From: Acidobacteriota bacterium
Lineage (GTDB): Bacteria; Acidobacteriota; Blastocatellia; RBC074
Direction of reading: 5' to 3'
NCBI GenBank assembly: GCA_016715865.1
Contig: JADJXM010000014.1
Location: 1-64,000, forward strand
Length of the DNA stretch: 64,000 nucleotides
The notes beneath the pieces were generated by a model. It did not search any database and was not told the origin of the DNA. It worked only from the letters and a program-made list of their open reading frames with translations. The position numbers and the translations under genes are program-made. This document shows, piece by piece, positions 39,610 to 55,879 of this stretch (positions are counted from its first letter, which is position 1; each line of letters starts with the position of its first letter).

Positions 39610-40578
39610 ATGAAAGCTTGCGTTGTTGAGAAATATGGAGGGTCTGATGCCCTCATCTATCGTGATTACGTTCGTCCCGAACCGAATGCCGGAGAAGCTC
39701 TGGTGCGCATCGAGGCGATCGGGCTTAACTACATTGATGTATATCATCGCACAGGGCTCTATCCGCAGCCGGTTCCATTCATTCCCGGGATGGAAGCCGC
39801 AGGTGTGGTTGAGAGTGTTGGCGATGGGGTTAGTGAAGTCGCCGTCGGCGATCGCGTGGCATACGCAATGCATCCGGGCGCTTATGCCGAATTTGCGGCG
39901 GTTCCGGCCTGGAAACTGGTTCCTGTGCCTGACGAGATGGACTCGACCACAGCCGGCGCCGCCATGCTGCAGGGTATGACGGCGCATTATCTGGTTACAT
40001 CTGTTTATCCGCTGAAAGCCGGCGAGACAGCGCTCGTCCATGCGGCGGCCGGCGGTGTCGGTCTGCTTTTGATTCAGATGGCGAAACGCATCGGTGCACG
40101 CGTGATTGGTACGGCATCATCCCCGGAAAAGGCCAAACTCGCGAAGGATACCGGCGCGGATGATGTCATCATCTATACCGAAACCGATTTCGAAAGAGAA
40201 ACTCGCCAACTGACCAATGGACGCGGAGTCGATGTCGTCTACGATTCGGTCGGCAAGGATACATTCATCAAAAGTCTGAATTCACTGGTTCCGCGCGGAA
40301 TGATGGCGCTCTTCGGACAATCGAGCGGGCCCGTTGAGCCTTTCGATCCGGGATTGCTGGCGCAGAAAGGATCGCTCTTCCTGACGCGCCCGAGCCTTGC
40401 CCATTACGCTGCCACACGCGAGGAACTGCTGTGGCGCGCCGGAGAACTGTTCGACTGGGTTCGGTCGGGCACGGTCAAACTGCGGATTGACAAAACCTTC
40501 GCTCTTGCTGACGCGGCTGAATCGCATCGCCAGCTGGAGGGACGCAAAACCACCGGGAAAGTTGTCCTGCTGCCCTGA
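39610..40578 (+). CDS. NADPH:quinone reductase (zeta-crystallin-like MDR)
   Basis: A 322-residue medium-chain reductase without structural zinc. Marks are the N-terminal GroES-like fold (GLNYIDVYHRTGLYP, PGMEAAGVVESVGDGV), MLQGMTAHYLVTSVYPLKAG, the NADPH-binding AAAGGVGLLLIQMAKRIGA, and VVYDSVGKDTFIKSLNSL. These agree with Escherichia coli QorA-type enzymes, which reduce quinones by one or two electrons with NADPH. Position in the window gives no pathway. It starts after a short spacer following the DUF1579-like gene. Confidence 0.93.
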   Translation: MKACVVEKYGGSDALIYRDYVRPEPNAGEALVRIEAIGLNYIDVYHRTGLYPQPVPFIPGMEAAGVVESVGDGVSEVAVGDRVAYAMHPGAYAEFAAVPAWKLVPVPDEMDSTTAGAAMLQGMTAHYLVTSVYPLKAGETALVHAAAGGVGLLLIQMAKRIGARVIGTASSPEKAKLAKDTGADDVIIYTETDFERETRQLTNGRGVDVVYDSVGKDTFIKSLNSLVPRGMMALFGQSSGPVEPFDPGLLAQKGSLFLTRPSLAHYAATREELLWRAGELFDWVRSGTVKLRIDKTFALADAAESHRQLEGRKTTGKVVLLP

Positions 40579-40668
40579 GGTGGCAATGAGCACATGACCC
40601 GGCGCTTCCATTTTAATCACACTGTAACCACCAAACCAGCTGTTCATTCAACCATACAAGGGGACTGA

Positions 40669-41418
40669 ATGATGAGCATAGATGCTCTCACCTTTGGCCG
40701 TTTGCGTAACTTCAAAGGCTTCGATCAGTTTTTACTCATTCTCTCGATCGTCAGCAGCATCGTCTATTACATGACCGGACGGATTGCGCCCTATCCCGGC
40801 CGATTCATAGTCAAGGGACTCGCCGTCGGAGCGCTTTCGGCGATGGCCTTCCATATCTTACGCGAACGGCTGAATCAGCCGACGGGACTTGGCCGGGTAA
40901 CAAATTTTTTGCGCGATCGGGATAATGTTATCCTCGGTACCTCGCTGGCTTTTTCGAGCATGGGCGATATGTACCTTGACATGGGATCGGGCGCCTATTT
41001 TGTTCAGGGTTTGCTGTCGTTTCTGGTGGCCCATTTCATATACATCCTTCTATTTGTGCGCAACTGGAGACGCCCGCTGCGGCCGAGCGGATCCCAGATG
41101 GCAATTGCAGCCCTCGTGCTGCTCTACAGCCTCTTCTTTGCAGGCTGGCTTTCGCCCGATCTGGGCAGTTACGCCAAACCTGTCATGCTCTATTTATGCA
41201 CGATCACAGCGATGGTGGTGACGGCGATCTTCGCCGGTTTTTCGCGTCCATGGGTCTGGATCGGCGCTATCCTGTTTTTGATCTCGGATTCGATAATCGC
41301 TGCTGAGAAGTTCAAAATGGATGTGCCGTTGAGTGAATATCTGGTCTGGTCGACCTATTATCTCGGGCAATATGGCATTGCAATAGGTTTTATTCGAGAG
41401 AAGCTGGGCGAAGAATAA
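40669..41418 (+). CDS. YhhN-family membrane protein, putative lysoplasmalogenase
   Basis: A 249-residue polytopic protein with about eight helices, matching the YhhN/TMEM86 family: GTSLAFSSMGDMYLDM contains the GDxxL/M-like acidic segment near residue 100, and LISDSIIAAEKFK the conserved SD motif near residue 205, both proposed for catalysis. TMEM86B hydrolyses the vinyl-ether bond of lysoplasmalogen. A good ribosome site (AAGGGG) precedes the first ATG. It lies 23 bases before a lysophospholipase-like gene on the same strand, so a joint role in membrane-lipid turnover is likely. Confidence 0.85.
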   Translation: MMSIDALTFGRLRNFKGFDQFLLILSIVSSIVYYMTGRIAPYPGRFIVKGLAVGALSAMAFHILRERLNQPTGLGRVTNFLRDRDNVILGTSLAFSSMGDMYLDMGSGAYFVQGLLSFLVAHFIYILLFVRNWRRPLRPSGSQMAIAALVLLYSLFFAGWLSPDLGSYAKPVMLYLCTITAMVVTAIFAGFSRPWVWIGAILFLISDSIIAAEKFKMDVPLSEYLVWSTYYLGQYGIAIGFIREKLGEE

Positions 41419-41441
41419 GACAGCAATCGACAGTCAGTAGA

Positions 41442-42392
41442 ATGCGAAACGATCATTACACCTTCACGGCGGAAGATGGAACGCCAATCTTTGTGTATCG
41501 CTGGCGTCCCGACGTCGGGATCGGCAAAGGCATGGTTCACATTGCCCACGGGCTGGCAGAGCACGCCGGGAGGTATGAAAATTTCGCGGAAGAACTGACC
41601 TCCAGCGGCTATGTCGTCTGCTCGAACGATCATCGTGGCCACGGACGGACAGCGCAATCACAGGCGGACCTGGGTTTTTTCGGCGAGAAGAACGGGTGGG
41701 ATCTGGTTATTCGCGACACTGTCCGGCTCTGCCGCGCCGAAAAAGCCGAACAACCGGGCCTGCCACTCATCCTCTATGGACAAAGTCTCGGTTCGATACT
41801 CGCTCAACAGTTGATCTATGAGCACGGAGATCTCTATGACGCTGTCGCTATGTCAGCCTGCAACGGCGAAGTCAACGGACTGGTTCAGATTGGAAGATGG
41901 ATCGCAAGGTGGGAGCGATTAAGGCAGGGAAAACGTGGCCGAAGCGACCTCATCAATCGACTTTCGTTCGATGCTTTCAATAAACCATTCGAGCCAAACC
42001 GCACGTCCTTCGACTGGTTGTCGAGAGATGATGCCGAAGTCGACAACTACATCGGCGATTCGCTGTGCGGATTCGTCTCAACCAATCAACTGTGGGTCGA
42101 TCTGCTTGACGCAACGGTGGCAATCGCGCGCCACGAAAACCACCGGCGGATTCCGCGCGAACTCCCGATCTTTCTCCTTACCGGCAGCGATGATCCGGTA
42201 AATCAGAATGGACAGGGATGCGTCAAACTGGCCGAATCGTACCGCCAGGCCGGGCTGCGAAACGTCAGCTATAAAATCTACCCGAACGCCCGCCACGAAC
42301 TGTTACATGAAATCAACCGCCAGGAAGTTACTGAAAACTTCATCGAGTGGCTGGAATGCCTGCGCTCGCTGGCACGCGCCGCTCAGGGCTGA
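41442..42392 (+). CDS. Alpha/beta hydrolase, lysophospholipase/monoacylglycerol lipase-like
   Basis: A 316-residue hydrolase of the Hydrolase_4 (PldB/MGL-like) type. The nucleophile elbow is YGQSLGSILAQQL (GxSxG), preceded by IAHGLAEHAGRYENFAEEL with the oxyanion HG and SNDHRGHGRTAQSQ. The acid is in LLTGSDDPVNQNG and the His in YPNARHELLHEINR. This family cleaves lysophospholipids or monoacylglycerols. The neighbour encoding a lysoplasmalogenase suggests action on lysophospholipids or the products of plasmalogen turnover. Confidence 0.92.
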   Translation: MRNDHYTFTAEDGTPIFVYRWRPDVGIGKGMVHIAHGLAEHAGRYENFAEELTSSGYVVCSNDHRGHGRTAQSQADLGFFGEKNGWDLVIRDTVRLCRAEKAEQPGLPLILYGQSLGSILAQQLIYEHGDLYDAVAMSACNGEVNGLVQIGRWIARWERLRQGKRGRSDLINRLSFDAFNKPFEPNRTSFDWLSRDDAEVDNYIGDSLCGFVSTNQLWVDLLDATVAIARHENHRRIPRELPIFLLTGSDDPVNQNGQGCVKLAESYRQAGLRNVSYKIYPNARHELLHEINRQEVTENFIEWLECLRSLARAAQG

Positions 42393-42544
42393 ATGCTCTT
42401 CACTCCTGACGGAAGACGGGCCTGGTTTTTGCTGCAGACCTCTGGAATTTTGCGTTGATGGAGTGCTACAGTTGGTTTTCACAATTCACACAGTTAAGTT
42501 TTCAGCACTTCCTGCTTACAAACAAACTAAATGAGGTACTCATC

Positions 42545-43027
42545 ATGCAAGAGGGTTCCCAATCAAGTGCTTACATATTCGTTTCTTATGCCCATGAGGA
42601 CGAAGATTTAAAGAAGGAACTGGATAAGCATCTAAAGGTCCTGAAACGCTCTTCGAAAGTTCAATCATGGAATGACAGAGAGCTCATTGCCGGACAGGAG
42701 TGGGACCAGGCGATCATGTCTGAATTGAATAAGGCAAATATCATTCTGCTTCTGATAAGCGTTGATTTCAACGCCTCTGATTTCATCTGGGACAAGGAAC
42801 TCGCTGCAGCAATGAAGCGCCATGAAGAGGGAACAGCCCACGTAGTGCCGATCATTCTTCGTAAGTGCAGGTGGACGGACCTGCCCTATGCCAAGTTGCA
42901 GGCGCTGCCTAGAAATGCAAAACCTGTTACGGAGTACCCAAATCGTGACGATGCGTTTACTGAAATTGCATCAGCTATAGAGAAGCTGGTTGACCATGTT
43001 GATAAGCAACGAAATCAGGCACCCTGA
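42545..43027 (+). CDS. TIR-domain protein with intact catalytic Glu
   Basis: A 160-residue protein made almost wholly of a TIR domain: YIFVSYAHEDEDLKKELDKH at the N-terminus (box 1), WNDRELIAGQEWDQAI (box 2), then ILLLISVDFNASDFIWDKEL with Glu85 where NADase TIR domains keep the catalytic Glu, and IILRKCRWTDLPYAKLQALP at the end. Bacterial TIR proteins of this type cleave NAD or make signalling nucleotides, frequently in anti-phage defence, but some only bind partners. The gene lies 170 bases upstream of a larger FHA-FHA-TIR-RDD gene on the same strand. The ATG at 42545 is used; upstream codons look non-coding. Confidence 0.88.
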   Translation: MQEGSQSSAYIFVSYAHEDEDLKKELDKHLKVLKRSSKVQSWNDRELIAGQEWDQAIMSELNKANIILLLISVDFNASDFIWDKELAAAMKRHEEGTAHVVPIILRKCRWTDLPYAKLQALPRNAKPVTEYPNRDDAFTEIASAIEKLVDHVDKQRNQAP

Positions 43028-43197
43028 CTTTTTGAGAGAAATGCCACCTTCTGATGAATACCCGGATGATTTCCCAAACACCGTCATCGCAGGTGTCCGA
43101 AAATATATTTCTCTCATGTCTGATCCTGTAAATTCATTCTCTCCTCCAGGGGCTGAGCAGTTACTTTAAAAAATGATATACGAAAAGGATATCACAC

Positions 43198-45090
43198 ATG
43201 AAACGATGTTCAGTTTGTCAGCGCGAATACCCGGACATAACTACATTTTGTAATAAGGACGGAACGAAACTCGATCCCATAACTCAGGATCCGCAGGCCC
43301 GCTTACTCATCCACTCTCCGGACGGGGACGAGAGAGAGGTAGTATTGACTTCGGCCATCGCCACCATCGGCAAAACGCCAGACAACACGGTCATCATCCC
43401 CGGTGAAACAATCAGCCGCAAACATGCCCAGATTCAACAGCGTGAGGGGCAATACTTCATCCGCGACCTGGGCAGTAGGAACGGCACTTTTCTCAATGGC
43501 AACCGGCTCGGCGAGGATGAGTTACCGCTCCAGGAAGGCGACGAGATCGCGATCGGCCGCTCCGGGACGATGCTTCGCTTTCTCTTGGAGCCCATAATTT
43601 CGTTCCCGGATACCGTCGATTTGTCGAAGGTCAAGCTGGAACGCGCAACCATGCTCGAGCCTGTTTCTATATACCCGCAGGCCCGCCTGTACATCACTGA
43701 CTCCGATGGCGGCGAGCGAGAGGTCCCGCTGACGTCAGCCTTCGCCTCGATCGGCAAAACGCCCGACAATCTGGTCGTCATCGCTGACGAGGCAATCAGC
43801 CGCAAACAGTCACAGATCGAACAGCGCGACGGGCAATACCTTATCCGTGACCTGGGGAGCCGGAACGGCACTTTTCTTAATGGCACCCGGCTCGGCGAGG
43901 ATGAGTCACCGCTCCACGAGGGCGACGAGATCACAATCGGCCTCACGAAGATTCGCTTTCACCTCGAGGCGGTAAGTTCGCAACCGGAGATCACCGAATT
44001 GCCGAAGGTCGAGACAGCTGTCGCCCTCCCGGTCGCTGATGAGCCGGCGCCGACTCCAATACCACAGACCCCCAAATCCGGAAAAGGAGTTCTTGTCTAT
44101 TTTCTAGCCGCACCACAAGACCAGGATGTCTGCGAGGCAATCAGAAAACATCTCTCGCCTGTCGTCAGAACTTCAAAGGTGCCAATTGAGATTAACAGCG
44201 ATTTCGATATCCCGAGCGGTGAGGATATAGAAAAGTATAAACAACGCTTGTATGCAGCAGATATTGTACTTTCCATTATCAGCGCGGACTTTATAAATGA
44301 CGACAGTACATATCTCCGCAATCAGAAGGTGATCGAACGATACAACAATAGAGAGACCGTACTGGTTCCGATACTGGTTCGCAACTGTTTGTGGAAATCA
44401 ACGCCTTTTGTCAATCTGCCTCTGCTGCCCAAAAATTTTCAACCCCTTAATAACAAACAATTCTGGAACAGTGAGGATGATGCTCTAGCAGCAGTTGTCA
44501 ATGAACTTAACGATTCGATTATTGAGTTTACGCATAAACAAGCGTTGCAAGCCGCGTCTGCTGTTGAATCAGCAGATGCTCTTAAGATCAAAAGCACTTC
44601 TGGAACAGCCAGGATCCAGAAAGAAGGTGTCACTCACCTGAATGTTGACTGGCGAAAAAAACACTACAAAAATGTCCTGTGGAAACGGTTGGCAGCAATC
44701 ATGCTTGACCAGCTCATTTTGCTCTTTATGCCATTGTGTGCCTCCATTTTCTTCTATTTTTTAATGGGTGGTAATAATTCAGCCACGATAGATGAGTTTG
44801 TCGGTTATTTTCTTGTTGTCATGTATTTCGTGATTTCTCCCCTGATGGAGTCGTCGCGATGGCGAGGCACGATTGGTAAACGAATCATGAAGTTACAGAT
44901 AACGGATAAGAACGGCGGGCGCATTTCTTTTTTCAGATCATTATGGAGAAATATTCTAAGATCCCTGGTTCTTTACTTGTATGTCCTTACTTTCGGTGTT
45001 CTTTTGATCGTACAATATTTCACCTTCAGAAAGACGAAGAAATTATTCCACGATCAGCTTTCGAATACTGAGATAGGTGAAAGACTCTAA
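43198..45090 (+). CDS. Zinc ribbon-FHA-FHA-TIR-RDD membrane protein
   Basis: A 630-residue protein with an unusual domain order. Residues 1-25 form a small Cys motif (CSVC, then FCNKDGTKL). Two FHA domains follow (about 34-131 and 161-256), each with DLGSRNGTFLNG; the first has SRKHAQ, the second SRKQSQ with Gln for the conserved His. The TIR-like domain spans about 296-449 (GVLVYFLAAPQDQDV, IVLSIISADFINDD, VLVPILVRNCLW); in an ungapped match Asn375 replaces the catalytic Glu. Residues 487-621 are an RDD membrane domain (KRLAAIMLDQLIL, FHDQLSNT) with three or so helices. FHA domains bind phosphothreonine peptides. The region is richer in A+T than its surroundings. It may tether or sense for the upstream TIR protein. 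Confidence 0.85.
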   Translation: MKRCSVCQREYPDITTFCNKDGTKLDPITQDPQARLLIHSPDGDEREVVLTSAIATIGKTPDNTVIIPGETISRKHAQIQQREGQYFIRDLGSRNGTFLNGNRLGEDELPLQEGDEIAIGRSGTMLRFLLEPIISFPDTVDLSKVKLERATMLEPVSIYPQARLYITDSDGGEREVPLTSAFASIGKTPDNLVVIADEAISRKQSQIEQRDGQYLIRDLGSRNGTFLNGTRLGEDESPLHEGDEITIGLTKIRFHLEAVSSQPEITELPKVETAVALPVADEPAPTPIPQTPKSGKGVLVYFLAAPQDQDVCEAIRKHLSPVVRTSKVPIEINSDFDIPSGEDIEKYKQRLYAADIVLSIISADFINDDSTYLRNQKVIERYNNRETVLVPILVRNCLWKSTPFVNLPLLPKNFQPLNNKQFWNSEDDALAAVVNELNDSIIEFTHKQALQAASAVESADALKIKSTSGTARIQKEGVTHLNVDWRKKHYKNVLWKRLAAIMLDQLILLFMPLCASIFFYFLMGGNNSATIDEFVGYFLVVMYFVISPLMESSRWRGTIGKRIMKLQITDKNGGRISFFRSLWRNILRSLVLYLYVLTFGVLLIVQYFTFRKTKKLFHDQLSNTEIGERL

Positions 45091-45204
45091 ACAATCCAGC
45101 TGCAGCAGGATTAATATTGAGGATATTCAGGTCCGTATACTCTTGCAAATGGACCTCGGCTTAAATCCGGGCTTATATTTCCCCTGGGACGGAAACAGCA
45201 GCGT

Positions 45205-45726
<522 letters not shown>

Positions 45727-45744
45727 AATCGTTCTCCACATGAT

Positions 45745-47004
<1,260 letters not shown>

Positions 47005-47062
47005 TATTTAATTCGGGTTCATCAATTTCAGATTACCCGGCGCTTTCACGCCCGGTTCTCTA

Positions 47063-48298
<1,236 letters not shown>

Positions 48299-48327
48299 CG
48301 TGCCTCATGTTGAAAGTCAAAATAAAT

Positions 48328-49854
48328 TCAGGGCTTGGCGCCGGTCGCGGCCTGTTCATTCCCGGCGACGGAAACATCAGCTACAAAATCGATTGCGCCT
48401 GCACCGGCGCTGAGTCGCACTCTGGATAAATTGTAATTCAGACGCTTACTTTCCATGACATAGAGATTGCCGCCGGCGTCGATCTCTATTTTGCGCGGAA
48501 GAGTTATCTCGCGACCAAAAAAAGATGGAAGTTCGATCCGTTTGAGCCATTGATCAGCCTGGATGGTCAGATTTCGATCGATCCCCAGGTCACGTCCGGC
48601 GACCGGCAGACTGAAACGCAGTTCGACGGGCAGAGTCGCACCGGGGACCGCCTGCAGAACCAGACGGTCGCCTTCACTGACGAATTGCATTGGAACAAGC
48701 GCATCCCTGATGTTGAAGGTAGTTCGTGGAGAGAGGCTGTATGGGACGCCGAACTCCTTGCCTCGCAGCCTGGCATCGATCTCACCCTGACCCGTAACCT
48801 TGAAGTTCAACCTGCCGTTGTCGATCTTTTCAAGGCTCAATTGTTTGATATCGGCCCGCCCCTCACCGCTCTCGATATCAGTAAAATTCGTCACCTTGAC
48901 AAGCGTATTGATCTCGTCAGTGCGCAATCGACCGGGTTTGAGCCGTATATCGAAATCGACTTCTCTCGCCTTGACTATCTGGTCGAGCATTCGATTAACC
49001 AGGCGACGGCTCATGCGGACGTGCAGGTCACCCGCATTCATCAGCCCTTCCGCCATCGATTCGATCTCGTTCTCGATCAACCCAGGTTCACTTGTATTCG
49101 ATCCTGTGAAGGATGTCGGAATGATGGACGGCGGGGTTCGAGCGCCTGATCCATCCAGGAGTTTCAGGCCGAGCACAGCCCGTTTGTTGAGCACCAGAAA
49201 TGTCGTCAGCGTGAATCTGAACGCCGGTTTGTATTCCGGCGTTGAAAGTTCGACTGGTACCGATCCGGCGATCTCCATTCTGCCTGCGGGCATATGAATA
49301 AAATCACCGTACTCGATCGGCAGTTCAAAAGTCGGCAGCTCTTCATTCCACTTGCCGGGCGAGAGCCATTCGCCGAATAATGATTTCAGAAATATCCCCG
49401 AAAGCTTCCCGTTCATGAGCGCGACGTTTGTCACCTGATACGGGATTTTGAAAAACTGCTCTCCAATCTCCCCTGTTCCAATGCGACCGGACAATTGCAG
49501 GTTGACTGTCACCTTTGATTTCGACTGTAGCCCAACCTTGATCACTGCGGCGGCGGTCTGCAGTTGCCCATCGAACGAAGTGATCCGGACCGTACTGCCG
49601 TTCGATAGCACTATCTCGAGACCGATGAACTGCTTCAGCGCATCCACAAAGGCCCTTTCGCTCATCATAACAACGACATCGGCCTCGCTCAGTGTATTGC
49701 TGAGCCGAAGTTCGTCACGCAATCTGCGCAGTTCGCTCAGTCTTGACGATGTATCCGCCTGCTGCGAGCGAACCGTTCCCACGCCGCCCCCTGTCAATAC
49801 GAGGACTGCCAGCAGATAGATCAACCCGGATCTTATGGATTTGAAACGACTCAT
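48328..49854 (-). CDS. Secreted two-part beta-rich protein of unknown function
   Basis: A 508-residue exported protein. A signal peptide covers residues 1-30 (SGLIYLLAVLVLTGGGVGTV, then RSQQ). The mature part has two halves of similar design, each starting with a helix (ADVVVMMSERAFVDALKQFI; MSRRLVNRMLDQIVKA) followed by long amphipathic beta segments (VTVNLQLSGRIGTGEIGEQF; LNFKVTGQGEIDARLRGKEF). This resembles lipid-transfer folds of the TULIP or LEA type, but I see no decisive motif. The gene heads the ABC permease operon, so the protein may pick up or deliver the transported compound in the periplasm. Function unknown. Confidence 0.7.
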   Translation of the reverse strand: MSRFKSIRSGLIYLLAVLVLTGGGVGTVRSQQADTSSRLSELRRLRDELRLSNTLSEADVVVMMSERAFVDALKQFIGLEIVLSNGSTVRITSFDGQLQTAAAVIKVGLQSKSKVTVNLQLSGRIGTGEIGEQFFKIPYQVTNVALMNGKLSGIFLKSLFGEWLSPGKWNEELPTFELPIEYGDFIHMPAGRMEIAGSVPVELSTPEYKPAFRFTLTTFLVLNKRAVLGLKLLDGSGARTPPSIIPTSFTGSNTSEPGLIENEIESMAEGLMNAGDLHVRMSRRLVNRMLDQIVKAREVDFDIRLKPGRLRTDEINTLVKVTNFTDIESGEGRADIKQLSLEKIDNGRLNFKVTGQGEIDARLRGKEFGVPYSLSPRTTFNIRDALVPMQFVSEGDRLVLQAVPGATLPVELRFSLPVAGRDLGIDRNLTIQADQWLKRIELPSFFGREITLPRKIEIDAGGNLYVMESKRLNYNLSRVRLSAGAGAIDFVADVSVAGNEQAATGAKP

Positions 49855-49937
49855 AAATAATCCCGCGAATACCGACCGTCATGCACCATCCCTGATAATA
49901 ACGCATTCCCCGGCCAGTCGCGAGAGAAGGGGATCAA

Positions 49938-50099
49938 TAGTTTCCAGTGGGAGGATGTTTCCTGTTTCCAGTCATCTGCAACAGTTTCGCAAATAGTCAT
50001 AATCACAGGCTGTTTGACATGGAAGAAACTGCTGCTGTCCAGACTGCTGGAAACTACTTCTTACCAGTAACTTCTCTTCTCTGGAAACTGGAAACTAGT
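49938..50099. repeat. Inverted repeat element with conserved core between divergent genes
   Basis: Ends in TAGTTTCCAG and CTGGAAACTAG with several GGAAAC heptamer-like units inside. The core (49964-50019, CAGTCATCTGCAACAGTTTC then GCAAATAGTCATAATCACAG) matches those at 35989-36042 and, inverted, 38405-38459. It occupies half of the 343-base region between the divergent secreted-protein and symporter genes. The remainder shows no clear gene. Confidence 0.85.
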
Positions 50100-50197
50100 A
50101 GTGTTACATTGCTCCGGAAATAACGAACATCAAGTCGCAACAACATAGCTAACGGGGCCGGCATTTTTGCGCCCCTGTACCGATCAGGAGCTGATTA

Positions 50198-51679
<1,482 letters not shown>

Positions 51680-51690
51680 AGGAGGGAACC

Positions 51691-51930
51691 ATGGCCGAGG
51701 AAAATCGAACTCAAATCGAAACGCAGATCGTCTCAGAACTGGTCCCGCCCATTCCGAAATCGAAGCTCGAAGAAGAAGGCCATTCACTGTTGATCGTCGA
51801 TCTGCTGCGGCTGCCGCAGCGGCTCACTTACCAGCGATATCGCATCGATATCATCGGATTCGTGCTGGCATGGATCTGGGTATTTTTGTTGCTGGCGCTG
51901 GGATACTGGGTTGCACGGATCGGGGGTTGA
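51691..51930 (+). CDS. Small membrane protein accompanying the SSS symporter, 79 aa
   Basis: A 79-residue protein behind a good site (GGAGGG) 11 bases after the symporter stop. The N-terminal 50 residues are hydrophilic (SKLEEEGHSLLIVDLLRLPQ), and one membrane helix forms the end (DIIGFVLAWIWVFLLLALGY). Small single-helix partners occur beside several SSS and TRAP transporters, and the tight spacing supports such a role. No motif is known to me. Confidence 0.72.
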   Translation: MAEENRTQIETQIVSELVPPIPKSKLEEEGHSLLIVDLLRLPQRLTYQRYRIDIIGFVLAWIWVFLLLALGYWVARIGG

Positions 51931-51953
51931 TCGATCTGTATTGAATCAAAGCT

Positions 51954-53135
51954 ATGATTATTCGAGGTAAAATCGGAGGCACTGAGGACGTCGTCGACAT
52001 CATTCTGATTGACGGTTCTGTCGGAGATATCCTGCCAGCGGTTTTGTCGAGAAAGGTCGATCTCGGCAACGAAACAGTTCATGCCGCCGCGGGTTTCATC
52101 GACCTTCAGCTCAACGGGTACATCGGTGTCGATTTCAACAACACCGAAACCACTCCATCACAGATACTGGATGCGACAAAAGCGCTTTGGAAAACAGGCG
52201 TCACATCATACTGTCCAACTATTATTACCGGTTCCGGGGACCACATAAATGGATGCATCGAGAACATCATGCTCGCCGCAGACCAGCACCCTGAGGTCGA
52301 TGAAGCGATCGCCGGGTTGCACATCGAGGGACCGTTTATCTCTCCCGAGGACGGCCCTCGCGGAGCGCACCCGCGCGAACATGTGCGGCCTCCCGACTGG
52401 GATGAATTCAGGTCGTGGCAGAAAAAGGCTGATGGCCTGATTCGCATCGTCACGCTCTCGCCGGAGTGGCCGGAGGCTATCGATTTCATCGACCGCGCGG
52501 TTGATTCAGGCGTCATCGTGGCCATCGGACATACGGCTGCGACGCCGGCTCAGATCGATGCCGCCGTCAAGGCCGGAGCACGGTTGTCGACTCATCTGGG
52601 CAATGGATCGCACGCGAAGATCGACCGCCATCCGAATTACATCTGGGAACAGCTTGCCTCAGACGATCTGTGGGCAAGTTTCATCGTCGATGGACATCAT
52701 CTGCCCCCATCTGTCGTCAAATGCTTTATGAGAGCGAAGACCACCGATCGCAGCATTCTGGTCACCGACGCCATTGCCGCTGCAGGTCTTCCATCCGGCA
52801 ATTACAAACTCGGAGACGTCGCAGTCGAGGTGACGCCCGAACGCAAAGTCTGCCTGCCCGGCACGCCATACCTGGCCGGCTCCGTGCTTGAAATGCATGA
52901 CGCGATAGCCAATCTGGTCCGATTCTCAGACGCATCGCTGGGAGATGCGCTGCGGATGGCAAGCTATAACCCGGCTGCCTTGCTCGGACGAACCGACTGG
53001 ACAGGATCTCTCGAATCCGGCAAACGCTCCGACATCGTCCTCTTCAACTGGGACGAGAAAAATTACTCGATCGATATTCAAGTGACTATCGTTAAAGGCA
53101 AGGTCGTCTTCAACAAGTTAAAAGTTGAAAGTTGA
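51954..53135 (+). CDS. nagA: N-acetylglucosamine-6-phosphate deacetylase
   Basis: A 393-residue amidohydrolase. GFIDLQLNGYIGVDF matches the NagA form with Gln in place of the first His; the metal Glu is in LHIEGPFISPEDG, and further ligands are in VIVAIGHTAATPAQIDAAV and STHLGNGSHAKIDRHPN. The catalytic Asp is in LVTDAIAAAGLPSG. The usual HLFNAM segment is altered to HLGNGS, as in a divergent NagA branch. It deacetylates GlcNAc-6-P for glycolysis or cell-wall recycling. The final residues (KVES) and the stop come from a GTTGAAA heptamer tract. Confidence 0.9.
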   Translation: MIIRGKIGGTEDVVDIILIDGSVGDILPAVLSRKVDLGNETVHAAAGFIDLQLNGYIGVDFNNTETTPSQILDATKALWKTGVTSYCPTIITGSGDHINGCIENIMLAADQHPEVDEAIAGLHIEGPFISPEDGPRGAHPREHVRPPDWDEFRSWQKKADGLIRIVTLSPEWPEAIDFIDRAVDSGVIVAIGHTAATPAQIDAAVKAGARLSTHLGNGSHAKIDRHPNYIWEQLASDDLWASFIVDGHHLPPSVVKCFMRAKTTDRSILVTDAIAAAGLPSGNYKLGDVAVEVTPERKVCLPGTPYLAGSVLEMHDAIANLVRFSDASLGDALRMASYNPAALLGRTDWTGSLESGKRSDIVLFNWDEKNYSIDIQVTIVKGKVVFNKLKVES

Positions 53136-53138
53136 AAA
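53117..53138. repeat. Single-arm GTTGAAA/GTTAAAA heptamer tract at the nagA 3' end
   Basis: Three units (GTTAAAA GTTGAAA GTTGAAA) that encode the nagA C-terminus and stop. It is the same unit as the kinase-regulator junction arms at 35942-36113. No facing arm follows before the SDR start 17 bases later. Confidence 0.75.
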
Positions 53139-53154
53139 TGGCTCGGATCGAAAT

Positions 53155-53919
<765 letters not shown>

Positions 53920-53922
53920 AGG

Positions 53923-54033
<111 letters not shown>

Positions 54034-54050
54034 TCTCCCGGAGGCACACA

Positions 54051-55871
<1,821 letters not shown>

Positions 55872-55879
55872 AAGGATAT

